Source: a virus
Strand: one strand, 5' to 3'
Virus record (IMG/VR): IMGVR_UViG_3300046820_000092
Coordinates: 1 to 22,000 of that record
Length of the DNA: 22,000 nucleotides
Every line of letters begins with the position of its first letter. Within the stretch, counting starts at the first letter, position 1. Positions 14,166-20,992 of this stretch are shown here, in pieces. The notes beneath the pieces are model-generated. The model made no database searches and was not told the origin of the DNA. It saw only the letters and a program-made list of their open reading frames with translations. A program made the translations under genes and the position numbers.

Positions 14166-15124
14166 AAATCTACGAACTGATTTTAGAAGATGACAAGCTG
14201 ATGGGCGTTGATGCTATCAGCATCGTTGAAAGCCCAGCCATAGAGGAGCAGTTCATTGCTCTGTCAAAGCAGCAGGTGCAGTTCAAAGTACAGAACGAGG
14301 ACAAGCGTATCTTGATTGGCGCAGCCCTCGTACCCAACAAGCCCATCTACCGCATTGATGAGAAGACAGGCGAGGAGTACTACGTCTACTTCAGCGAGGC
14401 TACCATCCGAGCAGCAGCCGAGTTGTATATGATTAAGGGCAACCAGAACAACGCTACCCTTGAGCACGCAGAAGAACTCAATGGCCTATCGGTGGTGGAG
14501 TCTTGGATTATTGAGGATGAGGACAAGGACAAGACCCGTGCCTACGGCTTGGACTACCCTGTCGGCACTTGGGTTGTGATGATGAAGGTCAACAACGAAG
14601 CCATCTGGACAGAGTACGTCAAGGAGGGCAAGGTCAAAGGCTTCAGCATTGAGGGCTGGTTTGCGCAGCGTGAGAAGATGCGTGGCGAGAACCTGCAGGA
14701 TGTACTCAACCAGATTGAGATGGCAGAGGCCGAGCATATCCTTGAGCAGTACATCTTCGGTTCGGTTCGTGCTATCATCAAAAAAGATGGGCGTAGAAAG
14801 GCTGGAAAACGCCTTGAGATGGAATCCTACTCGGACTACCCAGAGGCGGTGCGTAACAACGCCAAACGAGGCGTAGAGCTGAACGATAAGAACGGCAACA
14901 AATGTGCTACCGATGTAGGCAAGATTCGTGGTCAGCAGCTCGCTGACGGCAAGCCTGTGTCTGTAGAAACCATCACCCGTATGTACTCGTACCTATCAAG
15001 AGCCGAAGAATACTACGATGAGAACGACACGCAAGCCTGCGGCACTATCAGCTACCTGCTATGGGGTGGGCTTGCTGCAAAGCGTTGGGCGGAATCTAAA
15101 CTCAAAGAACTCGACAGATTATGA
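14162..15124 (+). CDS. XkdF-like prohead protease with extra C-terminal domain
   Basis: Residues 1-170 match the XkdF-type putative serine protease: GAALVPNKPIY at 53-63, YYVYFSEATIR, TLEHAEELNGLSVVESWII (H102), YGLDYPVGTWVVMMKV at 128-143 and VKGFSIEGWF (S162). H102 and S162 are the likely catalytic pair. Such proteases process scaffold and capsid proteins during head maturation. From about residue 218 a second domain begins (YPEAVRNNAKRGVELNDK, then ATDVGKIRGQQL, TRMYSYLSRAEEYY and ACGTISYLLWGG), which recurs in Bacteroidota phage head proteins. It may be a head-internal or DNA-binding domain; its role is not known to me. It is coupled to the Cys-rich peptide by ATGA and lies just before the scaffold and capsid genes. 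Confidence 0.8.
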   Translation: MKIYELILEDDKLMGVDAISIVESPAIEEQFIALSKQQVQFKVQNEDKRILIGAALVPNKPIYRIDEKTGEEYYVYFSEATIRAAAELYMIKGNQNNATLEHAEELNGLSVVESWIIEDEDKDKTRAYGLDYPVGTWVVMMKVNNEAIWTEYVKEGKVKGFSIEGWFAQREKMRGENLQDVLNQIEMAEAEHILEQYIFGSVRAIIKKDGRRKAGKRLEMESYSDYPEAVRNNAKRGVELNDKNGNKCATDVGKIRGQQLADGKPVSVETITRMYSYLSRAEEYYDENDTQACGTISYLLWGGLAAKRWAESKLKELDRL

Positions 15125-15276
15125 AAGGATTCAATCAAGGGCCAAAGCCCCCCGTACCACAGAACAACAAGCGAGGCTGCCTATGCAAAGACAAGGTGAC
15201 CTACTCTACCAAGTGCTGCGACAAGGGCGATATGTGGACTCAAGGAATTGGCTTTATCGGGGGCAAAGGCCAATAG
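15121..15276 (+). CDS. Cys-rich 51-residue peptide (GCLCKD..CC type)
   Basis: A short ORF with ATG inside the protease stop (ATGA) and TAG at 15274-15276. The sequence has a basic, Pro-rich start (GPKPPVPQNNK), then RGCLCKDKVTYSTKCCDKGD and a Gly-rich end with QGIGFIGG. The C-x-C...CC arrangement followed by 'QGIG' is familiar to me as the last 30 residues of many Bacteroidota phage proteins; here it stands alone. Four closely spaced cysteines could bind zinc or form disulphides. Function unknown. Head-gene context (between protease and scaffold) suggests a virion or assembly component. Confidence 0.6.
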   Translation: MKGFNQGPKPPVPQNNKRGCLCKDKVTYSTKCCDKGDMWTQGIGFIGGKGQ

Positions 15277-15313
15277 TAAAATCCCCAAATATCAATCTAT
15301 TTATTTTTTAGTT

Positions 15314-15874
15314 ATGAATCTGCAAGACGTATTCAAGAAAATTGAGCTGGCTCTGACACCCGAAAAGGTGGAGCTTGCCTCTATGATGTTGGCTGATGGT
15401 ACTATGGTGGAAGCCGAAGTATTTGAGGCTGGCGCTAACGCATTCCTCGTTGATGGTGAGGGCAACCGTGTTGCCGTACCCGTTGGCGAGCATAAACTTG
15501 AAGATGGCAAAATCCTCGTTGTTGAGGAAGAAGGCATCATCAAGGAAATCAAAGAGGCCGAAATGGAGGAATCTATTGAGGTTGAAATTGAAGCCGCTGA
15601 AGAAGTAGCTCCCGAAATGACTATCGGTGACCTTGCTGCAATGGTTGATTCACTCCGTGAGGAAGTTGAAATGATGAAACAAGAGATGGGTAAAAAGCAA
15701 GAGATGGCTGAAGAAGTCGTTGAAGAAGTACCCGTAGCTGAAGTTGCAATGGCTGCCCAAAAGCCAATCGTTGCTGCTCCAGTAGAAAAGAAACACGAAC
15801 TGAAATTTCACATCGGTGCAGAGCGTGTTGCAACAACCAAAGACCGAGTGTTCTCCAAACTTTTCAATAATTAA
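15314..15874 (+). CDS. Scaffold-like protein before the capsid gene
   Basis: This 186-residue, highly acidic protein starts NLQDVFKKIELALTPEKVELA. A beta-like segment (about residues 25-75: MLADGTMVEAEVFEAG, FLVDGEGNRVAVPVGEHKLEDGK) leads into a Glu-rich coiled coil (about 85-150) and a basic end with HIGAERVATTKDRVF. Size, charge and position immediately before the major capsid gene fit a scaffolding protein or a protease-processed delta domain partner. The frame is open upstream to 15248, but the ATG at 15314 starts the conserved-looking part and is preceded by TTTAGTT, as at other gene starts after gaps. It is separated from the capsid gene by only 11 bases. Confidence 0.65.
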   Translation: MNLQDVFKKIELALTPEKVELASMMLADGTMVEAEVFEAGANAFLVDGEGNRVAVPVGEHKLEDGKILVVEEEGIIKEIKEAEMEESIEVEIEAAEEVAPEMTIGDLAAMVDSLREEVEMMKQEMGKKQEMAEEVVEEVPVAEVAMAAQKPIVAAPVEKKHELKFHIGAERVATTKDRVFSKLFNN

Positions 15875-15885
15875 ATCTTAAAACA

Positions 15886-16818
15886 ATGCCTACGTCTACG
15901 AGCATTACTACTACCTACGCAGGTGAGTTTGCAGGGAAATACATCTCTGCAGCCCTCTTGTCAGGTGACACCATCGCCAAAGGCGGTATTGAGGTTGTAC
16001 CTAACGTAAAGTACAAGCAAGTACTGAAGAAGGTAAACCTTAACGACATCGTTAAAGACCAAACTTGTGACTTTACCGATACGTCTACCTTGACCTTGAG
16101 CGAAGCTATCCTTCAGCCCGAGTTCCTGCAGGTAAACCTTGAGCTTTGCAAGAGCGACTTTGAGTCTGACTGGGAAGCCATCCAAATGGGCTACTCTGCA
16201 TTTGACCAGTTGCCTACTTCATTCGTTGACTACTTCATCGGCTACAACGCTGGTAAAGTTGCCGAGTGGGTTGAGAGCAAAATCTGGACTGGTGCTACTG
16301 CCAACGCTGGTGAGTTCAACGGATTCCAAACCCTGCTTGCTGCCGATACGACCGTTATTGACGTGACCGCTGCTACGGGTGGTGTTACGGCTGCTAACGT
16401 AATCACGGAGATGGGTAAGGTTCTTGACGCTGCTCCTAACGCAGTATACGGTAAGGATGACCTTTACCTCTACGTTCCGACCAATGTTTACAAGGCTTAC
16501 GTTCGTGCGCTTGGTGGCTTCGCTGCTTCAGGTGTAGGTGCTAACGGTGTGAACAATCAAGGTACTTTGTGGTACGCTGGTCAAGACCTGTTCTTTGACG
16601 GAGTGCGTGTATTCCACGCTCCTGGCTTGGGAAGCAACAAGATGGTACTTGCTCAAAAGAGCAACCTGTACTTCGGAACTGGCCTGTTGTCAGACCACAA
16701 CGAGGTGAAGGTTCTTGATATGGCTGACCTTGACGGCTCAAAGAACGTGCGTTTTGTGATGCGCTTCACGGCTGGTGTACAGGTAGGCTTCGGTGCTGAC
16801 GTTGTTTACTACGCCTAA
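15886..16818 (+). CDS. Major capsid protein, HK97-fold
   Basis: This 310-residue protein lies after protease and scaffold-like genes and before a strong terminator. It has an N-terminal region with TTYAGEFAGKYISAALLSG, a central helix (DYFIGYNAGKVAEWVESKIW, the spine-helix position) and the P-domain/A-domain pattern DLYLYVPTNVYKAYVRALGG. The C-terminus is beta-rich (VRFVMRFTAGVQVGFGADVVYY). Length and layout suit the HK97 fold used for T=7-type heads. Alanine and glycine are coded largely by GCT and GGT here, which is less marked in most neighbours and suggests selection for high expression. No long N-terminal delta domain is present, consistent with a separate scaffold. Confidence 0.8.
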   Translation: MPTSTSITTTYAGEFAGKYISAALLSGDTIAKGGIEVVPNVKYKQVLKKVNLNDIVKDQTCDFTDTSTLTLSEAILQPEFLQVNLELCKSDFESDWEAIQMGYSAFDQLPTSFVDYFIGYNAGKVAEWVESKIWTGATANAGEFNGFQTLLAADTTVIDVTAATGGVTAANVITEMGKVLDAAPNAVYGKDDLYLYVPTNVYKAYVRALGGFAASGVGANGVNNQGTLWYAGQDLFFDGVRVFHAPGLGSNKMVLAQKSNLYFGTGLLSDHNEVKVLDMADLDGSKNVRFVMRFTAGVQVGFGADVVYYA

Positions 16819-16840
16819 TCCGCTGACTGATTAACCATAG

Positions 16841-16875
16841 GGGGGTGGTGGTTTCAAAGCCCCATCCCCTTTTTT
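16841..16875 (+). terminator. Intrinsic terminator after the capsid gene
   Basis: GGGGGTGG (16841-16848) pairs with CCATCCCC (16862-16869) in eight pairs including one G-T. Further TTT/AAA pairing inside the hairpin is possible. Six T residues follow. It lies 22 bases after the capsid stop. Confidence 0.8.
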
Positions 16876-16891
16876 AATTCTAAAAAACAAA

Positions 16892-17446
16892 ATGGCTTGT
16901 ACTTTAACTCTGGGGCGCATTGAGCCTTGTAAAGACCAAGTAGGCGGATTGAATGCCGTTTACTTCATCAACTCTATTGACCTCAACGCTATCAGCTACG
17001 ATACGGCTGACACGGATGTCATTGACCAGCTTGCTACGGCTGCTGTTTCTGCTTACTGCTACGACCTCAAGGGTACGTCAAACTTTGAGCAGGCTATCAA
17101 CTCAAGCCGTGACAACGGCACGACCTTCTTTGAGCAGGTTCTGAACATCGTGCTGAAGAAGCAAGATGCAGACACCCACAAGGAAGTGAAGCTCCTGTCT
17201 TGGGCGAAGCCTGTAGTTGTCGTAGAGGACAACAACGGCAACTCTTGGGTAATGGGCTTGGAACACGGTGCTGAAGTAACTGGTGGTTCTATCGTAACTG
17301 GTGCAGCCTTCGGTGACCTGACTGGCTACAACATCACGTTGACTGGTCAAGAGCGTGTACCTGCAAACTTCTTGCTCGGTGCAGTTGCAAATAATCCATT
17401 CGCTGGACTTCTTGGTACGAAGCCTACGATTGTTCGTGGTTCGTAA
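16892..17446 (+). CDS. Abundant structural protein, major tail protein candidate
   Basis: This 184-residue protein starts ACTLTLGRIEPCKDQVGG followed by AVYFINSIDL, and later has NFEQAINSSRDNGTTFFEQVL, LLSWAKPVVVVEDNNG and VMGLEHGAEVTGGSIVTGAAFGDL. The family (GR..PCKDqvGGl.AvYF) is frequent next to capsid genes of Bacteroidota phages. The beta-rich content and its own pair of flanking terminators suggest an abundant virion protein. A tail-tube protein or a head decoration protein both fit; the 'e.g..vTGG.ivTG...Gd..Gy...' part resembles tail-tube strands. Codons lean to GCT/GGT as in the capsid gene. Confidence 0.6.
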   Translation: MACTLTLGRIEPCKDQVGGLNAVYFINSIDLNAISYDTADTDVIDQLATAAVSAYCYDLKGTSNFEQAINSSRDNGTTFFEQVLNIVLKKQDADTHKEVKLLSWAKPVVVVEDNNGNSWVMGLEHGAEVTGGSIVTGAAFGDLTGYNITLTGQERVPANFLLGAVANNPFAGLLGTKPTIVRGS

Positions 17447-17448
17447 CC

Positions 17449-17456
17449 TATATTTG
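17449..17456 (+). promoter_or_regulatory. TATATTTG -7 box-like sequence
   Basis: TATATTTG fits TAnnTTTG and lies two bases after the upstream stop. The only upstream TTG is 16 bases away rather than 19, so the promoter is weakly supported. A terminator follows within 50 bases. Confidence 0.3.
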
Positions 17457-17497
17457 TAGCGTACTACTGAACGGAGTAGGACAAATGGATGGGAGAA

Positions 17498-17524
17498 GGG
17501 GGGCGAAAGCCTCCCTTTTCTTTT
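17498..17524 (+). terminator. Intrinsic terminator after the 184-residue structural gene
   Basis: GGGGGGC pairs with GCCTCCC (one G-T) around a GAAA tetraloop and is followed by TTTTCTTTT. This is a strong, classical terminator 51 bases after the gene stop. Confidence 0.85.
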
Positions 17525-17565
17525 GACACTTACCCCACTTTGTAGTCACTTGGGGTTATTTAGAT

Positions 17566-18063
17566 ATGATATTCCTGTCATACAACGCCCAACAGAGCAT
17601 CACTTTGCCCATCCGCAACTGGAAGTACGGCAATGATGACCTAACAAACTACGGTGACTACTGGCGAATCCAAGCCAAGTTCATCAACAAAGACACCCGT
17701 GAGGTCATCACATACACGCTCGTTGCGCCTACGTTTGATGAGGACACCCGTGAGCTTACGTTCACCTACAACTCCGCCAACCTTGATGCGGAAGTGCCGT
17801 ATGTTATGCGCCTTGAAGACCAACGCTACGCAGCAGGAGTCGCTAACGAATACGAAGACCGAGTTATTGCAGATGCAGGAACGATAGAATCACTATCTTG
17901 CGTAACAACTGCGCTCACCGAATTGGGTGCAGATGATGCAAAGGTGCTGGCGATTGACAAGATTTATATGCTGCCGAGTGGTGATACCATCAGCACATAC
18001 CAGCCCGTGCTTGACACCACCGAAAAAACAATGAACAACGACTTTGTAATCTATGGCGAGTAA
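17566..18063 (+). CDS. Hypothetical structural-module protein
   Basis: This 165-residue acidic, beta-rich protein begins IFLSYNAQQSITLPIRNWKYG, followed by DYWRIQAKFINKDTREV and a second beta block. The C-terminus has IDKIYMLPSGDTIST. No domain is recognised. It begins a new translation unit after the terminator (its ATG follows ttatttagat) and overlaps the portal gene by 11 bases, so it is probably a virion or assembly protein made with the portal. A six-base inverted repeat (ACCCCA/TGGGGT, 17532-17556) lies just before its start. Confidence 0.6.
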   Translation: MIFLSYNAQQSITLPIRNWKYGNDDLTNYGDYWRIQAKFINKDTREVITYTLVAPTFDEDTRELTFTYNSANLDAEVPYVMRLEDQRYAAGVANEYEDRVIADAGTIESLSCVTTALTELGADDAKVLAIDKIYMLPSGDTISTYQPVLDTTEKTMNNDFVIYGE

Positions 18064-20074
18064 CATCAAACTCATCAATCTGGCTTCGTACACAAGCCCG
18101 AAAATCAGCGAAAGCCCACGCTTAAGCTGGGTGGAGTATGGCGATGACAACAACTACTTTGAGTACTTGATTGACCGCTTCAACGGAAGCCCCACCAACA
18201 ACGCAGTAATCGCTGGCGTGGTGGATATGATTTACGGCAAGGGCGTAAACGCAACCAACGCTGCAGACAACGCTGCTGGCTTTATGGAGCTGCGCAGGCT
18301 CATCACCCCAGAGCAGCTCAAGCGTGTGGTCAATGACTTCTATATGCTCGGCAATGCCGCCTTTCAGGTGGTCTACACCGCTGACAAGAGCAAGATTGCA
18401 GAGGTATACCATATGCCTGTTGAAACGCTGCGTGCGGAGAAGTGCAACGATGAAGGCGAGATTGAAGCCTACTACTACGCATACGACTGGAGCAAGGTGC
18501 GTAACAAGAGCCAAGCAGAGCGCATCCCTGCGTTCGGCTACGGAGCAGCAGGTGAGAAGATTGAAATCCTCTACATCCGCCCATACCGCAGCGGCTCGTA
18601 CTACTACTCACCCGTTGACTATCAAGGTGGTCTGCCATACGCAGAGCTTGAGGAGGAGATTGCCAACTACCATATCAACAACATCAAGAACGGACTTGCT
18701 CCGTCAATGATTATTAACTTCAACAACGGCATCCCACCGCAGGAGGAGCAGGACAACATTGACTTTGCCATCCGCCAGAAGTGGAGTGGTAGCAACAACG
18801 CAGGCAAGTACATCCTTGCGTTTAACGATGACTCGCAGAAGGCAGCTACGATTGAGCCTGTAACGCTATCGGAAGCCCACCTGCAGTACGAGTTCTTGAG
18901 CCGTGAATCCTCGCAGAAGATTATGGTTGCGCATCGTGTCACCTCGCCTATGCTTTTCGGCATCAAGGACAACACGGGATTGGGCAGCAACGCTGATGAA
19001 ATCAAGAATGCGTTTCAGTTGATGGACAACGTAGTGGTGCGCCCCAAGCAGGAAGAAATCCTCAAGGGCGTTGACAAGCTGCTTGCCTACAACAAGGTCA
19101 ACCTTGACCTGTACTTTGAAACGCTTACGCCTATTGAGTTCACGGATATTGACGTGGTTGACGCAGCAACAGTCCAAGAGGAAACGGGAGTAGACGTAGC
19201 CGAAGCGGTAACGCCACAGGCGCAGGAGGAACTCATCCAGAAGGAGGCCTCGTACAATGGTGCGCAGATTGCCAGCTCGCTGGACATTATGCGTGCCGTA
19301 CAGGAGGGCGTTCTGTCGCAAGACCAAGCCATCACCTTCCTTGTGCAGATGCTTCAGTTTGACCCACAGGTCGCACGGGCATTATTCGCTGGTAACTCAT
19401 CATCTGTAATTACGCAGATGAAGTCGCAGAAAGGAGGAGGGGATAGCCGCCCTTTTCTGAAGGAGGAGCTTGCTGCTGAACTGGTAGCCAAGCTCCAAGA
19501 GATTGGAGAATCGGAGGAAGACTTGCTCAAGGACTTTGAGCTTGTTGATGCGGAGCTGGTTGATGATGAGGAGGCAGAGTACGATGTAGAGTCGTACCTG
19601 AACTCACGCATTGAGCTTGCTGCGCAGGACAAGAGCGAGCAAGATACGGAGCGTTACAAGGTGCGTTACTTCTATACCATCGGAACACGCAGGTCACCCA
19701 ATGGCACAAGCCGTGTGCTTTGCTCTACGCTGATGAACGCAGCCCGTGTGTACCGCAAGGAAGACATTGAGGCGTTAAGCTCTAACGGTGGCGCAGAGGC
19801 TCAAGGCAAGTCGTATAGCGTATGGCTCTACAAGGGAGGCGCTAACTGCTACCATCGCTGGGAGCGTAGGGTATACCGCAAGAAGCTAACGAAAGATGGT
19901 AAGGTTTGGGGAGGCGGAACGCTAAACGGAACGGACATCATCAACGTAAACGAAGCGGTACGGCAGGGCTTCAAGCTACCGAAGAACGCCAAAGAGGTAG
20001 CCATTGCACCCATTGAATCGGACTACTCTGGCTACACGGCTGACTACGCCCGTAAGCACGGCATACCCAAATAG
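18053..20074 (+). CDS. Portal protein with C-terminal extra domain
   Basis: This 673-residue protein starts with a portal-type N-terminus (PRLSWVEYGDDNNYFEYLID, SPTNNAVIAGVVDMIYGKG). The wing/stem region has NDFYMLGNAAFQVVYTADKS, IRPYRSGSYYYSP, NNIKNGLAPSMIINFNNG and SSQKIMVAHRVTSPMLFGI. This matches PBSX/HK97-type portals, the 12-mer through which DNA enters the head. An acidic stretch follows (about 490-525). From about residue 533 a second domain appears: RYKVRYFYTIGTRR, LCSTLMNAARVYRKEDIEAL, SYSVWLYKGGANCYHRWERR. This module is known to me as a fusion in Bacteroidota phage head proteins; its Cys/His residues may bind metal. Its position far downstream of terL is unusual. Confidence 0.85.
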   Translation: MASNIKLINLASYTSPKISESPRLSWVEYGDDNNYFEYLIDRFNGSPTNNAVIAGVVDMIYGKGVNATNAADNAAGFMELRRLITPEQLKRVVNDFYMLGNAAFQVVYTADKSKIAEVYHMPVETLRAEKCNDEGEIEAYYYAYDWSKVRNKSQAERIPAFGYGAAGEKIEILYIRPYRSGSYYYSPVDYQGGLPYAELEEEIANYHINNIKNGLAPSMIINFNNGIPPQEEQDNIDFAIRQKWSGSNNAGKYILAFNDDSQKAATIEPVTLSEAHLQYEFLSRESSQKIMVAHRVTSPMLFGIKDNTGLGSNADEIKNAFQLMDNVVVRPKQEEILKGVDKLLAYNKVNLDLYFETLTPIEFTDIDVVDAATVQEETGVDVAEAVTPQAQEELIQKEASYNGAQIASSLDIMRAVQEGVLSQDQAITFLVQMLQFDPQVARALFAGNSSSVITQMKSQKGGGDSRPFLKEELAAELVAKLQEIGESEEDLLKDFELVDAELVDDEEAEYDVESYLNSRIELAAQDKSEQDTERYKVRYFYTIGTRRSPNGTSRVLCSTLMNAARVYRKEDIEALSSNGGAEAQGKSYSVWLYKGGANCYHRWERRVYRKKLTKDGKVWGGGTLNGTDIINVNEAVRQGFKLPKNAKEVAIAPIESDYSGYTADYARKHGIPK

Positions 20075-20106
20075 TCGCAACATCTGATTCTTTAGGTTTA
20101 TTAAAT

Positions 20107-20607
20107 ATGGCATACGCCCTTTTTGTATCACCAGACGACATCGTAAAGCGCACGGGTATTTCGGGCAACGTAGACCGTGACCAAATGGTGCAGTTTATTA
20201 AGACCGCACAGGACATCCATATCCAAGCGTTGCTGGGTACTGCCCTGTACGACAAGCTGAAGAACGATGTGCTGGCAAACACCCTCACGGGCAACTACCT
20301 CACCTTGATGACCGAGTACGTACAGGACGTGCTGGTTCACTACACGATGGTAGAGCTGATGCCTTTCTTGGCTTACAAGCTGAGCAACGGAGGCGTATTT
20401 AAGAAGCAGAGCGAGAACTCGGAAGGCATTGACAAGAGTGAGCTGGAGTACCTCATCCAAAAGGAGCGAGATACGGCAGAACACTACGGAAGACGTTTGG
20501 TCAGCTACCTGACCTTTTACGGAAGTTTAACCCCAGAGTACTACGCTAATCAGAATGGCGAGATGTACCCAACAGACGGACAATCATTTCACGGATGGTA
20601 CCTATGA
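20107..20607 (+). CDS. Head-tail connector protein (DUF6712-like)
   Basis: This 166-residue, mostly helical protein has SPDDIVKRTGISGNVDRDQMV at residues 8-28, QFIKTAQDIHIQALLGTALYDKL at 29-51, then LTGNYLTLMTEYVQDVLVHY, GGVFKKQSENSEGIDKSEL and a helix ending SFHGWYL. This matches the DUF6712 family of short connector proteins common in Bacteroidota phages. They are related in layout to gp6-type head-tail connectors that form a ring under the portal. Placement just after the portal supports this. The ATG follows ttattaaat. Its TGA is shared with a micro-ORF start (ATGA). Confidence 0.8.
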   Translation: MAYALFVSPDDIVKRTGISGNVDRDQMVQFIKTAQDIHIQALLGTALYDKLKNDVLANTLTGNYLTLMTEYVQDVLVHYTMVELMPFLAYKLSNGGVFKKQSENSEGIDKSELEYLIQKERDTAEHYGRRLVSYLTFYGSLTPEYYANQNGEMYPTDGQSFHGWYL

Positions 20608-20675
20608 AGTACGGAGTAAAGCGGGAGAATATCCAGAAGCTGAAGTTGTTTTTAAGTAAAGCGAAAAAGAAGTGA
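20604..20675 (+). CDS. 23-residue basic micro-ORF
   Basis: ATG at 20604 overlaps the connector stop (ATGA), and its TGA at 20673-20675 overlaps the GTG start of the next gene (GTGA). The 23-residue product has nine Lys/Arg residues (ending SKAKKK). The double coupling suggests real translation, either for a peptide or to pass ribosomes to the next gene. No function is known. Confidence 0.5.
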   Translation: MKYGVKRENIQKLKLFLSKAKKK

Positions 20676-20992
20676 GTAACCTAATTGGATGGGGAGTTGT
20701 ATACTGCTCTACTTGGTTTGGTCAAGTGGATGAAACCACTTTGTCCATCCAGAACGAGTCAGCGCCTCCGTGCTTTTCTCCTGCAAATGAAATCGTAGAC
20801 CAATACGTTACCCGTGTTACCAATGATGGTGGGATAGTTGAGGGCTACGATTGTTTGGTTGCTGCGCTTCAGGATCTGAACGAGGACACCTACTACGATA
20901 TTTTTGATACTTACATCCAGCGTATGACCGATGACGGAGCAACATTGGAGGGAGAAGAATGCTTGATTGACCAACTATTTATTTTGAACTGA
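20672..20992 (+). CDS. Duplicated DGG-motif protein
   Basis: This 106-residue acidic protein starts at GTG inside the micro-ORF stop. Residues 1-35 hold a short segment with two Cys (WGVVYCSTWFG, SAPPCF). Residues 45-66 and 81-102 are two copies of Y-x2-R-[VM]-x2-D-G-[GA]-x2-E-G-x2-C-L-x3-L, with a period of 36 residues. The same motif is found once in the structural protein at 8478. The protein may be little more than these two motif units. It lies between the connector and the fibre-like gene and overlaps the latter (TGATG), so a virion role is plausible. Function unknown. Confidence 0.65.
   Translation: MSNLIGWGVVYCSTWFGQVDETTLSIQNESAPPCFSPANEIVDQYVTRVTNDGGIVEGYDCLVAALQDLNEDTYYDIFDTYIQRMTDDGATLEGEECLIDQLFILN
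20804..20985 (+). repeat. Tandem DGG-EG-CL peptide repeats
   Basis: Two copies (20804-20877 and 20912-20985) encode YVTRVTNDGGIVEGYDCL and YIQRMTDDGATLEGEECL, 108 bases apart. Identity is clear at protein level and weaker in DNA. Confidence 0.7.

Noticed and set aside
15248-15313. N-terminal extension of the scaffold-like gene to 15248
   Set aside because: It overlaps the Cys-rich peptide gene in another frame; ATG 15314 has the usual upstream context and starts the protein-like sequence.
17523-17528. TTGACA as a sigma70-type -35 box before the gene at 17566
   Set aside because: It lies inside the T tract end of a terminator and has no TATAAT-like or TAnnTTTG box at suitable spacing.
18866-19327. 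153-codon minus-strand ORF opposite the portal gene
   Set aside because: Composition is that of an antisense reading; the portal reading is clear throughout.
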